Below, in pieces: positions 43,735-54,411 of a DNA stretch of 64,000 nt (positions are counted from its first letter, which is position 1; each line of letters starts with the position of its first letter). The notes under the pieces are model-generated. The model was given only the letters and a program-made list of their open reading frames with translations, was not told the origin of the DNA and made no database searches. Source of the DNA: Saturnia japonica (lineage: Eukaryota; Arthropoda; Insecta; Lepidoptera; Saturniidae); contig CM065314.1 in NCBI GenBank assembly GCA_033032175.1, positions 2,790,001 to 2,854,000 on the forward strand, in the 5' to 3' direction. Both the position numbers and the translations under genes were made by a program.

Positions 43735-44006
43735 CTGCTTCATTAGTCTAGTGGTCGTAAGCGCGTCTGCTATACTCGAGGTTCTAGGTTCAGTTCACAC
43801 AGGTCGAGCAATTTAGTGTTATTGGGTTTTTTTATGAAATTCTCAGTAATAGCTCGAAGTTGGGCGTTGCGCCCTTTTTATGGTAATAGGCTCACCCCCT
43901 ATTACATGGGACCTAAAACCATACTCGGCGAACTGTGGATGTACACATTAGCACACCTCTGCCTAATCCTTCAAAGATACAAGCGTGATGGTATGTTATG
44001 TAAAAA
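43735..44006 (+). mobile_element. tRNA-derived SINE (family SINE-a), second copy
   Basis: The head 'cattagtctagtggtcgtaa' and a B-box-like 'ggttcagttcac' are followed by a body matching 5887-6138, with 'cctattacatgggacctaaa' and 'ctcggcgaactgtgg'. The shared body is longer than a tRNA. A small insertion relative to the first copy lies near 43830. Confidence 0.7.
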
Positions 44007-46328
44007 ATGATCTTATTATGTATGATTGCTTATAAGTATAATAAATATTTTAAAACTGCGTAACAACCCTAACAATTTCCGGGATTTGTTTAAAATTAAA
44101 GACGTTGCTAAAATAATAACAGAGTTATAAAGTGAATTATTGTCGATTTGTATTACCAAAACTTAGAGATTATTTATTACTCTTTCGTGAAATGCTTTAA
44201 CGTACCTAGTAATCTGTTTGTGATATACTAACTAAACTTTAAACTTAATCATTGATCGTATTTGCTTATTTAGTAAGAAAATTCATCTTTCAATTGAAGA
44301 CTCTCATGGTGAAATTCATATTATTATTATTGAGAAGATGAATAGCTTCTTGTGAACTGCTTATATAATCATAAGTGTTTCATTTGTAGGTTTCTTCTAA
44401 TTTTGTAATAAGACTATATTCTGCATCTTTTTTATACTACTAAGGTATAAAGATAAACGTAGTAGTAGATAGTTAAGTCACAACTCAGAAAAAGGATGTG
44501 ACTTTGCGTACGCAATAGGGGAAGTCACTTCGAGCAAGAATTTTAATTATGCTAAGTTACAAAATGTCTTAATTGCTACTTATTATTATTTGTTATTACT
44601 ACTAAACTGTTACTGGTTCTAAATTTCATTTTAAATTTGTATTTTTTTTTATTTACATTGGGTATTGTTTTTAATTAATTTTATGAAATTTTAAAGATCG
44701 ACCTTAAGTTTAGTTCTAATACGAATTTTCGATTGCTTCTTTGTGACCAATTTTTTTCAGTTTCTTTGAAATAAGTTCCTAGTCGTTATGCATTGTTGGA
44801 GAGCTAAGAAAACGGTTACATTTTTAAAATAATCTGTAAGCCCAGATTCATAATATTTTGTTTGTGTTTTTATGGCATTTAACTCGAAAAAATCTCAATA
44901 AAATATTGAAATAATATCGTTTCCGCCTCGCATTTTTTAATTTGATCCAATAATTGCTGTTTTAATATTGATAAATAGCCAGTATTTAATCGTTTTTATT
45001 AATCAGAATAAAAAATGAGATTTAAATTGATACTTTTTTTAAATAAATTTTTGATATTGCATTTTTGACTTATTTTGAAAAAATCTAAAAAACATAACTC
45101 AAAAGTGGTTCACTTTTGCATTATGCATATGGGGAATAAATTATCGCAAATAGGGAATACGGCGAATTACAAATAACCATGTATAATATATATATCTAAA
45201 CTATAATACAATAAAGTGGAAGAGTTTTTTTTATTTGTATAATCACGCTAATCTTTGGATCATAAAACTCTCCGTGTATGATGCGTTCGCGCATCGTACG
45301 CTAGTTTGAACTTAAACTTTTTAGAGATATATTTTGGCGTGAAAACTTAACAAACAGATAGACAGACATAGTTACTATTTGTTATAGGGGTCAAATGAAA
45401 TCATTGATTAATATAGTAAGGCGTCACGCAGGGTTGTACAGATTTCGTAAAAAAATTCACCATCTTCATTACGTACTTGCGTCACAGTTGATCCGGTCTC
45501 AGCGCGGACCTTAAATAATTGTTCAAACATTAATTGGCTTGGCTGGAAAGCTGAGTTGGCATTGGTTTTAGACAACTTATGTTATTCCCATATGACACCA
45601 AAATGTGGGGATCTGAGTGAAATAATTTTTCACTTTATATGGCATGTTTTTAGTTCAGTAGAAATAACTGCCTCTTTAGGTGAAAAAGAAACCATATAAT
45701 TTAAATATATACCTACTATAAATTAATAAAGTGGAACCGCAAAAAAAAAAAAACTTGCATAGACCAGTTGTAAGATCATCCTACCCTATATTGCTCAGCC
45801 ACATTTGTTTCATAAAAAAATTAAGCAAACAAAATTAAAGAAGCGACCAAACGACGAACATCAAATTAGCGACTTCTATTGAGAGTATGTTTCTCTTGGT
45901 ACCTACATTTTTAAATTCATTTACCAGAATTGAAGAAGAAAATATCGCTAGAAAGTTGTCATGATATGACAATGTGATGAATTAAATTTTTTAATACTAA
46001 TGCGGTAAATTAAGGTGATTGTTTATTATTATGTTACCATATATTATTGTATGTATGAAACAGAGATTGCTGATAGCTGATTTGTAACTCGTGAGTGTTT
46101 TTGATGGACGTTATGTATTTTCACTATTATTTTTTATTATTTATAATTTTATTTGGTTTTTTTAAAGTATTTAGTATATTTTTTTTACATTTTTTCCTAT
46201 TTGAAAGATACAGGTGTAGTTTGTAGGTTAGATAATTCACTTTTTTTCGTAATTTAGAACCACAACACAATAATTATATGTTTTAATTAAAAAATATGTC
46301 ATTTGTTATATCGTAGTTGTTAATTATT
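44007..46328. other. Long AT-rich stretch, nothing recognised except a hairpin
   Basis: Over 2.3 kb without a recognised gene or repeat. A 10-bp stem with a TTCG loop lies at 45276-45299. '45995-46010' has a short resemblance to rep-E ('gcggtaaattaaggt'). Confidence 0.4.
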
Positions 46329-46691
46329 GTCATCATTATATTAATACGTGAAGCAAATACTTTCTACCCCTTTTTTAGCATATTGCCTACACGGAAGACT
46401 GTGAGATTTGGCATGGTTAAAGTTTATACGGAGAAGGAGTGCAGAAAGCTAAAATTTATCTATAATAACTGTTACTAATATATTAAATTTAATTAATTAA
46501 TGCTGCGATTCCTAACCCGACCAGTGCCATTGAACTTAGATTTCCCAAAATATTGACATTGTCACTCAACGAAAAGTGACAGCAAGTGATGTAGATAATA
46601 CTTATTGTTTATGAATACTGCAAATGTCAAACAGAAAATAGTCTATGATCAAAAAGTCGCTGGTCGAATTTCGAGCTTAGGGCAATCGCTA
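46329..46691 (+). mobile_element. Helitron-like repeat (family Hel-1), full-length reference copy
   Basis: It runs from A|'tcattatattaatacgtgaa' (46332 on) to '...agggcaatcgCTAG' at about 46688-46691, followed by T. About 12 bases before CTAG is the palindrome 'ggtcgaatttcgagc'. A TC start, a hairpin, a CTRR end and insertion between A and T are the Helitron hallmarks. There is no Rep/helicase ORF, so it is non-autonomous. Seven copies lie in the window. Confidence 0.7.
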
Positions 46692-47074
46692 GTTAATATT
46701 ATTATATAATTTACCTATGGAAAAGGTAATTCAAATCTGAATATGTTTCTAAAAAGCTCGAGTGCACAGAAACAAAATAATAACGTTGTTAGAGCTGCGA
46801 GAGGCGACTGTTCAGCCACTCGCATACAAGTGCTGGAGTCTACATTTTAATGATGTGACGCCCCACCTACATTATACAGTGCTAGTCTGGGATAGATGTG
46901 GCATAAAATTAAAAAAAAAACAGACAAACATCGTGGGTATATTAAAACCACAGGTCGGTGTTCGCGTTCTGCGGTAAAACTAGTTTTGTAATTTATGTCG
47001 CAACCTTCAGAAAAGCACGGCTATGAATTATAAAACCAAAGTCCACATTTGAGTTTTTTTTTATTTGTTTATGC
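46692..47074. other. Nothing recognised
   Basis: No convincing feature. A 71-codon ORF at 46762-46977 has no recognisable domain. Confidence 0.45.
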
Positions 47075-47303
47075 TTTATAGGTTTACCATCTGACTACGT
47101 TCTGACTAAAGCTAGTGGATCTTGGAAGAACTAGTTCTTAAGTGGAGCTGCCAGAACACACGTAAAGGTTCTTCGTGAAAGATTTTCAATTTGAGAGTAG
47201 TAGCTAGACGGGAGGGTATAAGAAAAAGCTCTACCACTATAATAAGGTTCTGTTAAGATGTTTTCTTTCACTGAACACTCAGGCTCATTAGACAAGCAAG
47301 CTA
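47075..47303 (-). mobile_element. SINE-b, headless copy
   Basis: On the minus strand it reads 'gagcctgagtgttcagtgaa', 'ggtagagctttttctt' and 'gctactactctcaaattg', a diverged SINE-b body. The tRNA-like head is missing. Confidence 0.55.
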
Positions 47304-48189
47304 ACTTCAATTAATGCGGTGTCTTTACATTCTACCATTGTATCATTGCTTTAAAAGTATTTATAGAAGAGCAAAAACAAAAAAAAAAACAAAAGCAGTA
47401 TGGGATACAATATTTAATGGATTTAATGTAGAATTTGTGTGGAAAAAATAATATGAAATTTTACCTTTTTTGTATTTATTCTGTTGGCGTGCTAAATACA
47501 TGAAGTATATTAACTTTAAAATTGCTTAATACATGATAAAATACATTAAAAATAGCACTGAGAAACTATACGATAGTTATATTACGGCGAAGAACTGTAA
47601 AAAAAAAAAACAAAAAAGGAAACGTTTTGAATGACGAGAGATGCAAATTTTTCTCCTTTATTTCGGCTTCACATACGAAGTGTGCAATGTTTACAATTAG
47701 TACCGATTGGTGACATAACTATTTTAAAAACACAATAGATTAGTAACACATGAAATGTCATTTCACTCCGTGGGAATAAAAAACTCACAAGATAAAATGA
47801 GCACAAAACCATTGCATTCAATCACTGCGATTTCACTGTGGCCGACTTGCGGTTCATTTTCCGTAGTGCCCAATGTTTCTTGAAAAGCCATAGGATGCAA
47901 AAATTCCGTGCATTAATGCACCACAAGAAATCTGTATTAAGCTAAATGTTTTAAATCCAGTACGCATTTTTACAGCAGTGTGCACGCTTGTATGTAATTC
48001 TATAGTTCATACATTTTCGGAAAAAAATCCGTACGGAAATAACCCGCAGTGCGCGTCAGCACTAAGTCAGCCATAGCAGAACACCTGTTCGAAGAGCGCT
48101 GGTTATTAGATTGATTTATATGAGCTACAATACCTAAAGAACTTTATCTTAGGATAGTAAGAGAAGGAATTGAAAAATACAAAACGTTG
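47304..48189. other. Nothing recognised
   Basis: AT-rich with several A-runs. No gene or repeat was assigned. Confidence 0.45.
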
Positions 48190-48640
48190 AAATGGGTTAA
48201 CGGACTAAAACCGTCTTAGGCTTGGACGACTACACTGGGGCACTATGTCTGGAAATTCCTCGTGGTGTGCCCCGGGAAACGTCAGTCTTTATGACTGGCG
48301 GCCAATAGCAGATCGACGGCGTTCCTCCCCTGTACCCCTCTGCTCATCAGAGGAGACAGGGTATGGGGCAAGATTGGATCTGCTTCGGCTCGTCCACTAT
48401 GGACGGACTCGTCTTTGACGGCGGAGGAGGAAGAAAACCTCCTTAAAAAATTGAGAGGACACAACCTCTTTAAAAAACCGCTGACGGCGTTGGAGAAAAC
48501 CACCTTAAAAATCTAGGACGGACTGTGGTGGAGTAAACCACCCTTTAAAAATCACGGTCGGACGGTGGAAGACAATCACCTTAAAACATTATCAAGGAAG
48601 ACAACCTCGTTAAAAAATTACTAGAGGGAGGTGGAGTACT
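48190..48640 (+). repeat. GC-richer segment ending in an array of about six short hairpin units
   Basis: From 48420 to 48630 a motif recurs every 30-45 bases: a purine-rich half such as 'ggtgg' or 'ggagg', a short A-rich loop, the complementary 'ccacc' or 'cctcc', then 'ttaaaaa'. Examples are 'ggaggaagaaaacctcctta' near 48423 and 'ggtggagtaaaccaccc' near 48528. The segment before it (48190-48420) is GC-richer and probably part of the same element. No protein could be assigned. Confidence 0.6.
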
Positions 48641-49023
48641 ACTGAAGTGGTACATATATACCTCTGTATTACTTTTAAAAATAGTGACATTTATTTGAAA
48701 TACCCTGACAACATTACTTACACAAGGTCGCACATATTTCTACATTATTGTTACGTGGTTGTCAAGAACATACAGCTAAATGCATGTCTCAAATTTGTTG
48801 ATTCATCTGCCTTTTTCTTGAATTTAATCCTGATTTTTTTTTTTTGTTTATTTGTTTTAATTTGTTTTTGGATTGTTCTATGCTTCATTTATCATTAGCC
48901 ATAGCACTGACACTTTGCCGCAATACAATAAAAAAGAAAACAGATGGATTGTTTTTTAAATACGATGCTTCTGAAAACTAAACCTTCCACTCAAGTTTTA
49001 ATACCAAAATATACGTTAAATAA
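48641..49023. other. Nothing recognised
   Basis: AT-rich. An 83-codon ORF at 48647-48898 ends in a hydrophobic, T-run-derived stretch and is not regarded as a gene. Confidence 0.45.
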
Positions 49024-49212
49024 TAGGTCTTTACTTATGAAATTGCCGTTCTGCAGTACTGGCCATTTAAAATCAAAATAATTTTTGTTTGGCTAAGAAT
49101 TCTAATTTCATATTAATTTTATTTTAAAAACATGGAATTCTTTTTCCAAAAGTAGTCATTTGTTTATCGATTAGTGTTACATTTTCATCGCATTTCAATC
49201 TTTTTTGTCATC

Positions 49213-49554
49213 ATGGATACGTTAAAAATTCGAGTAATTATGGAATATGAGTACCGTCGTGGCAGCAACGCGGCACAAGCGGCACGCAACATCAACGACG
49301 TATACGGAGCTAACACTACAAACCAACGCACCACCTGTTATTGGTTTGCTCGCTTCCGTTTTGGGAATTTCGACCTGAAAAATGAACCTCACGGTCGTCC
49401 GAAGACTTTGGTCGACAATGACGAATTAAAAGCGATTGTGGAAGCTGATGATACACAATCTACGGCTGGATTAGCAGCAGCTTTCGACGTTAGCGTCAAA
49501 ACAATAAGACATGCCTTGCACTGCTCAACACGCACACTAATGAAGGAATTTTGA
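49213..49554 (+). pseudogene. mariner transposase, N-terminal part
   Basis: The likely start is the ATG at 49213 ('MDTLKIRVIMEYEYRRGSN'), 13 codons inside the longer formal frame. The helix-turn-helix DNA-binding part is clear ('AQAARNINDVYGAN', 'CYWFARFRFGNFDLKNEPHG', 'DVSVKTIRHAL'). The frame is then diverted to a stop at 49554 by a deletion of roughly 100 bases between the DNA-binding and catalytic domains. Confidence 0.85.
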
Positions 49555-50134
49555 ACCGCATTGTTACCTGCCATGAAAAATGGATTCTGTTTGATAACTG
49601 CAAGCACTCAGCAAGTTGGTTGGATCCTAGTTCAGCACCTAAACAATGCCCTAAACGAAAACTTACCTCTAGAAAAGTGATGGTGATTGTTTGGTGGTCT
49701 AGCGCCGGTGTGATTCATCACAGCTTCTTACCAAACGGGGTGAGCATTACTGCAGATGTGTACTGTGAAGAACTGAACACAATGATGGAGAAGCTGGCAC
49801 ATCTCCAACCAGCATTGGTCAATCGCTCGTCTCCGCTGCTCCTGCACGACAACGCGCGACCTCATACTGCACAGCAGACGGTCTCCAAGTTGCAAGAACT
49901 GGGGTTGGAAGTTCTCCGTCATCCGCCCTACTCACCAGACCTTGCGCCTACAGACTACTACTTTTTCCAGAATTTGGTTAACTCCTTGGCGGGAAAAAAA
50001 AAAACACCCGAGAGGCAGTACAAAATGCCTTTGAAGAATTTGTTGCCTCCCGTCCAGCTGATTTCTTTAAGAAGGGCATCAATAAACTGCCACTGTGCTG
50101 GCAAAGATGCATTGATTGCATGCACTTCGATTAA
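49540..50134 (+). pseudogene. mariner transposase, catalytic part with altered first Asp
   Basis: Reading in the new frame gives 'LNRIVTCHEKWILFDN', where mariner transposases carry TxDEKW; the first catalytic aspartate is histidine here. The second is present ('LLHDNARPHTA'), and the third in 'YSPDLAPTDYYFFQNL', with the spacing expected for mariner. After the A-run near 49988 the C-terminus continues in another frame and ends at a TAA at 50132-50134. A longer formal frame to 50222 is a shadow. Confidence 0.85.
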
Positions 50135-50254
50135 TACAAATAAAAAATACATGAAAAAAATTCGTTTAAATTTTTTCATACAAAACGGCAATTTCATAGG
50201 TACAGACCTAATATTAGATTGAGTTATCCGAAATGAAATATATATTTTTTATAG

Positions 50255-50365
50255 TAGCGCGGCAAATTAACGGTACTTTCGAAAGAAAGAGAGAGAGAGA
50301 GATCGAAATCCATCGACTGTCGCTGCTGTCATGTCGACCTGCATTTTAACTGAATATGCACAGGC
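50255..50365 (+). repeat. Dispersed repeat rep-E, short copy
   Basis: It contains 'gtcgctgctgtcatgtcgac' and 'aactgaatatgcacaggctc', shared with 11690-11900. A (GA)n run, 'gagagagagagag', at about 50288-50301 interrupts it. It lies 45 bases after the mariner. Confidence 0.5.
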
Positions 50366-50559
50366 TCATCCCGAATTGTATAAAATATATAATAACAATA
50401 AAATAAATCAACATCTATATTTCTACTTTTGTATTGCTTTAGGCTTTTATCCAATAGACCATTACTATGAAATAATTAATTTTTAATTTTATATACTTAT
50501 AGTCAACACACGAACTGATGGACTAGAATTGTCAATAATATGGGAAACAAGATAATGTT

Positions 50560-50775
50560 TAACAAAAAAGAAAACCGTATTCAATGATTTTAAAGAGTTC
50601 TCTGGTGTATATTTGAAGATGAAGGTCCAGTGCACATGAAATTAAAATTGAACCAGCGTTGCGGTAATCCGACAAAAAAAGAATCATCAAAATAGGTTCC
50701 TAAACAAAGAAGTTATCGCTGAACATCAATAAAAAAATATACATTCGAATTGGGAACCACCTTCTTTTGAAGTTG
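50560..50775 (-). repeat. Dispersed repeat rep-F
   Basis: It has the same orientation and blocks as 1956-2196: 'aacaaaaaagaaaaccg', 'aaacaaagaagttatcgctg' and 'ttttgaagttgattc'. Confidence 0.55.
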
Positions 50776-51162
50776 ATTCAGAATTAATTACTGCGTAATA
50801 AACGTGCACCCATGGGCAAATTCTAGTATGTATATTAAATTTCAAAAAAGCAATTCTAAATTTAACAAAGTCTGTAACCTCTCTTAACCCGCAAGTCCTG
50901 TTGGGGGCGGACACTAGTGGCTCTTGAAACGTCCGCGTCGCGCCGCGCTGCGACGTTATAATGAAGCACCCCTACATACGGCCCCGGACACTGAGATCCT
51001 TTCACACCGGTCTAAAGGACACTCCGTGTAAGGCCTTTATATTATTGAGTATCATTAGTACAAACCTAATGCGATCTGTTTTATACGTCGATTTATTACT
51101 TAATTTATGAGCCTAGTTCATGAATGAATGCCATCAAACACTTACTCAGGCATTTATACTCT
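50776..51162. other. Nothing recognised; small GC-rich block
   Basis: A GC-rich block at about 50890-51010 ('cgtccgcgtcgcgccgcgct') has no assigned function. Confidence 0.4.
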
Positions 51163-51507
51163 ACTAGCGGTCACCCAATGACCGAAATTCGACCAAAGAC
51201 TTTTTAATCATAGACTATTTTGTGTTTGACATTTGCAGTATGAACCCAAGCAATGAATACTATATCACTTGCTGTCACTTTTCATTGAGTGACAATGTCA
51301 ATATTTTGGAGGTCTAAGATCAATGGCATTGGTCTGGTTAGGATTCGCAGTATTAATTTATTTTATTTAATATATTAGTAACGGATATTTCTGCACTCCT
51401 TCTCCATATAAACTTTAACCTTGCCAAATCTCACAGTCTTCCGTGCACGCAATACGGTTATAAAAGGGTACAAAATTTTTCCTTCACGTATTAATATAAT
51501 GATGACA
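51163..51507 (-). mobile_element. Helitron-like repeat (family Hel-1), full length
   Basis: The minus-strand 3' end is 'gtcattgggtgaccgCTAG' followed by T (plus strand A|ctag at 51164), and the 5' end is A|'tcattatattaatacgtgaa' on the minus strand at about 51507. The interior is as in 46329-46691. Confidence 0.65.
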
Positions 51508-51989
51508 ACACAGACTTGAGAAACTGAAATCTGTGGATGATAATATAATAAAGCAGAAGTTTTTTTTTTTGTTTTATTCTGTGTTTGTTTAAACACGCTA
51601 ATCTCTGGAACTCACAGTCGGATTCGAAAAATTTCTTTTAAATGTGATAGCCAGATTCACGAGGAATAATAGTATAGGCTATCTAACATTAAGCTACACT
51701 TCTCAGGTAGTCATAAATATTGATTTTTGTTAAGTAAGTCGGAAGTGACAACGCTTCCGAACCGCTTGATCGGCTTGCGCTGATACGTAAATACAATGTT
51801 CTAAAAAAAGTCCGCAATACCATTTGCCAATATCTTAGAAATAATTATTATATGGTATTTAGTGACAAAAAGTATATGCGAGTGAAACATAATAATACAA
51901 CATTTATTATATAAAAGCACTAGCAAAAAGAGGAACTGAGACAAAAGTTTCAGATTCGGAACCAATCATTTTTTTCCTTTTTGCTGGAT
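51508..51989. other. Nothing firmly recognised
   Basis: A stretch at 51550-51700 ('cacgctaatctctggaac') resembles 45240-45270 and may be a further old repeat. No gene. Confidence 0.4.
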
Positions 51990-52440
51990 CAAATCAGAAA
52001 TACGTTAAAAGAATGAGAACACTTAGAGACACGGAATGGATCAGACTGGTAGATTTCAGAAAGGCGAGGGAATCACTACTACCCTCTGCCAATCTCATAA
52101 CCACTAAGGCCATTTTACGCTTGCCAAGTTGCCACTCACAAATGCTCACCGGAGCCTTAACAGGACATGGACATTTGTAATGTACAAATTTTAATTGAGG
52201 TCTCACTGAAAGCCCCTTATACAGAGCGTGCATGGAAAAGGAAGAGACAGCCAGTAACGTGCTCTTGGAGTGCAAAGAACTGACTCGATATCGGATCAAA
52301 CTCTTGACCCTCCAGAAGTCTTTAACAACATCAGGCGACTGGTTTACTTCCTGGAGGAACTGGGGTGGCATGACTAAAATCAGTCAACAAAACCACACAA
52401 TTTACGCGCATATAGACGTCGAGTTGTAGAAACTTAGTCC
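51990..52440 (+). pseudogene. LINE C-terminal remnant (RNase H/zinc-finger-type end)
   Basis: The plus strand gives 'AILRLPRCHSRMLTGALTGH' and, after two stops, 'ACMEKEETASNVLLECKELT', then 'YRIKLLTLQKSL'. These match the style of the C-terminus of RNase H-bearing non-LTR elements, where a 'LTGH' block precedes a Cys/His stretch and 'E(D/E)ETxxHxLxxC'. It is decayed and has no RT part. The 125-codon minus-strand frame overlapping it is a shadow. Confidence 0.5.
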
Positions 52441-52659
52441 GTGCGAACTTGATAATTTGTTCTATTTATTTCAACCAGGGTTACCTTTGTGTTCTTTGCA
52501 AATTTTTACATTACGTATTTTTACTTTCGATCACACGGTTACTTATCATTCGAGAGTTTATTTGTAATTTAACCAGCGATGCCCCACGAATTAATCGAAA
52601 TAGTCAATATTGTTTGTAGAAATCGTAAAAAGAAATCGAAATATTAAAGTTTTATTAAT

Positions 52660-52835
52660 TTTTACTCGATTTTGATGAATTTTTGTACACGGGAAGTATA
52701 TAATTAATGACATCATTACTTAAATGATAGGCTATAAGAATGGTCGATAATTCAGTTAAAATAAAATTACAAGACGAGTATAATTACTATGTAATAAACG
52801 CGTGAGGAGCCGCAGGGTGTCGCTAGTATGTATAT
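52660..52835 (+). repeat. Dispersed repeat rep-H
   Basis: It has 'tgaatttttgtacacgggaa', 'aaataaaattacaagacg' and 'taataaacgcgtgaggagcc', ending 'gtgtcgctagtatg'. The CTAG followed by T at the end is reminiscent of the Helitron-like repeats. Confidence 0.45.
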
Positions 52836-53057
52836 AATATTACAAGACCTGTTATCATCCAAAATGTAATATTTATATTTCACAGTATTAATAAAATATA
52901 GATTAGAGTAAAAAACTTAATCTACGCAGACGTGGGGGGTAGATTAAAATCTAGCTCTCGTCCGCCGAGACTAATAAATCACGGTACACCGGGGATATAC
53001 CTCGCGAGTGTTAACGCTGAGGAAATAAAAAATTCTTTTCTTGAAATTATACTTTAC

Positions 53058-53257
53058 TAACTGTGCCCCGCGGCTTCCCCAACGTATAAATTAAAAGACA
53101 CCTTTACAAAAATATTAAAAGTAGCCTATGTGTTAATCCAGGTTGTCAGCTACCTCTATACCAAATTTCATTCAAATTGGTCCAGCCGTTTGTGCGTGAA
53201 GAAGCAACAAATATACAAATACACTTATAATCTGTCGACTTTATAATATTAGTAGGA
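53058..53257 (-). mobile_element. Helitron-like non-autonomous repeat (family Hel-2), complete
   Basis: On the minus strand the 5' end is A|'tcctactaatattataaag' (at 53257) and the 3' end 'gccgcggggcacag' then TTAG next to T. The interior contains 'ggctggaccaatttgaatga' and 'ctatacc'-type blocks. It is about 200 bp. Confidence 0.55.
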
Positions 53258-53344
53258 TTTTTTAAATTACAACAGCTGGTTTTCACATTGTAAATAACGT
53301 TACCAAGTTTTTAAAAATATAACTAAGATGGAAAACAAGCATAC

Positions 53345-53450
53345 TGCTTGGCTGATGGTAAAAGCGGCTTTTTTATTCGATCTGACTATTCTGTTAGCCG
53401 TAAAGACCCTGAAGCCTCGGATGGCTTTTACAGCTGCACCGGGCCTGGGG
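53345..53450 (-). repeat. Retroelement 3' tail (tail-D), inverted
   Basis: On the minus strand it reads 'gtgcagctgtaaaagccatc', 'cggctaacagaatagtcag' and then an A/T-rich end, matching tail-D. Confidence 0.5.
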
Positions 53451-53794
53451 GCTATGTATTCTAAAGACGCCATAATATCATAAGCCGACCTTGAACCCTC
53501 CTACCTCAAGGAGCTCCGGAAACCTTACTCACCAAACACAACATAAAGGTTATTTGGCACATCTTCTGTGGGGTGGAGGTATTTCACCAGTATGTCTTGT
53601 TGTTAATGGTCAAAAATGGAATTGTGGATCCAATTGCCCCACTACTAGATAAAGGCCTTTAAGTAGAAGGGGACTATGTTAATTTACTGTAATTTTATCT
53701 GTCTTCCAGAAAATATGTTCTTAACAAACAATTTTTGTTTGTTATCCATGTAATCATGTTCAGTTGTCTTGTTTATAACGGCAGAATATCGATA

Positions 53795-54106
53795 CAAGAT
53801 AACTTACAGATCTGTATCTGCTTTACAAAGCAGAAGGTCGACCTTGCATGGAATACTGTTTGCCCCTCGATGCCCTGGACAGGTTGCAGAGACGGGCTGT
53901 CCACATTTAAATGAAGCAGACGTTACTAAGTTCATCGAGTTGTTTCATCTACGCAGGTACATTGTCTCTCTGAATGTTTTCTACCGTCTTTACCGTGTCG
54001 AGTGTTCTGAAGAACTTTTCAACCTAATTCCCTCTTTTCACTTTCATATAAAAACCACACACGCGGGGTGACACCTCCACCTCAGCACGAACAAAAAAGT
54101 TCTCTA
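53795..54106 (+). pseudogene. LINE ORF2 C-terminal region, split by the copia element (left part)
   Basis: Translation gives, in successive frames, 'LYKAEGRPCMEYCLPLDAL'-like sequence, 'LQRRAVHI', and then 'YIVSLNVFYRLYRVECSEEL' with 'FNLIPSF', the C-terminal region of Jockey/CR1-like RTs. At least one frame change separates these. It stops at the copia insertion (target 'ctcta' at 54102-54106) and resumes at 58849. Confidence 0.65.
54102..54106. repeat. Target-site duplication of the copia element (left)
   Basis: 'ctcta' at 54102-54106 is repeated at 58844-58848. Confidence 0.85.
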
Positions 54107-54305
54107 TGTAGCAGATTATGAGCCGGTAGCGCAGTGGAAGTTATTTGTAGTAATAAATAAAACCAGCTTATAAAAGTAAAGAACAGGAAAAAACATATAT
54201 ATAAGGTAGCAAAGATATTTACACAACAAAAGACAACTGTATGACACATACCAAATTTAAAATATGGAAGGTACAAATTTATTATAAAAGAGTATCTACT
54301 CAACA
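54107..54305 (-). repeat. copia 3' LTR
   Basis: On the plus strand it begins 'tgtagcagatt' and ends 'tactcaaca'. It is preceded on the minus strand by the purine run 'aagggagcg' (54306-54314), the likely second-strand primer. Confidence 0.9.
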
Positions 54306-54411
54306 CGCTCCCTTAAATTGTACCTTCCAAAACATAGTATAACTATCTACTATATACTTAGAGAAACAAACAAGGTATATAAACATAACAGCACATTAAA
54401 AATTTAAGAAA

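Larger units (their letters stand above)
49024..50210 (+). mobile_element. mariner transposon with both ends, internally deleted
   Basis: TA duplications (49024-49025, 50209-50210) flank terminal inverted repeats of about 28 bp; the left begins 'ggtctttacttatgaaattg' and the right, reverse-complemented, 'ggtctgtacctatgaaattg'. The 1183-bp interior is a little shorter than usual for mariner. The transposase is broken by an internal deletion that shifts frame and by a second shift at an A-run near 49990. The ends look complete, so the copy might still be mobilised by a related transposase. Confidence 0.9.

Noticed and set aside
48420..48640. Possible tandem coding repeat
   Set aside because: Unit lengths are irregular and not multiples of three, with stops in all plus frames; the pairing pattern fits structure better than coding.
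51994..52371. 125-codon minus-strand ORF
   Set aside because: It lies opposite a LINE C-terminal remnant that reads sensibly on the plus strand, so it is a shadow frame.
53769..54071. Independent 100-codon gene
   Set aside because: Its second half is the C-terminal part of a LINE reverse transcriptase and it is cut by the copia element; it was annotated as a LINE remnant.
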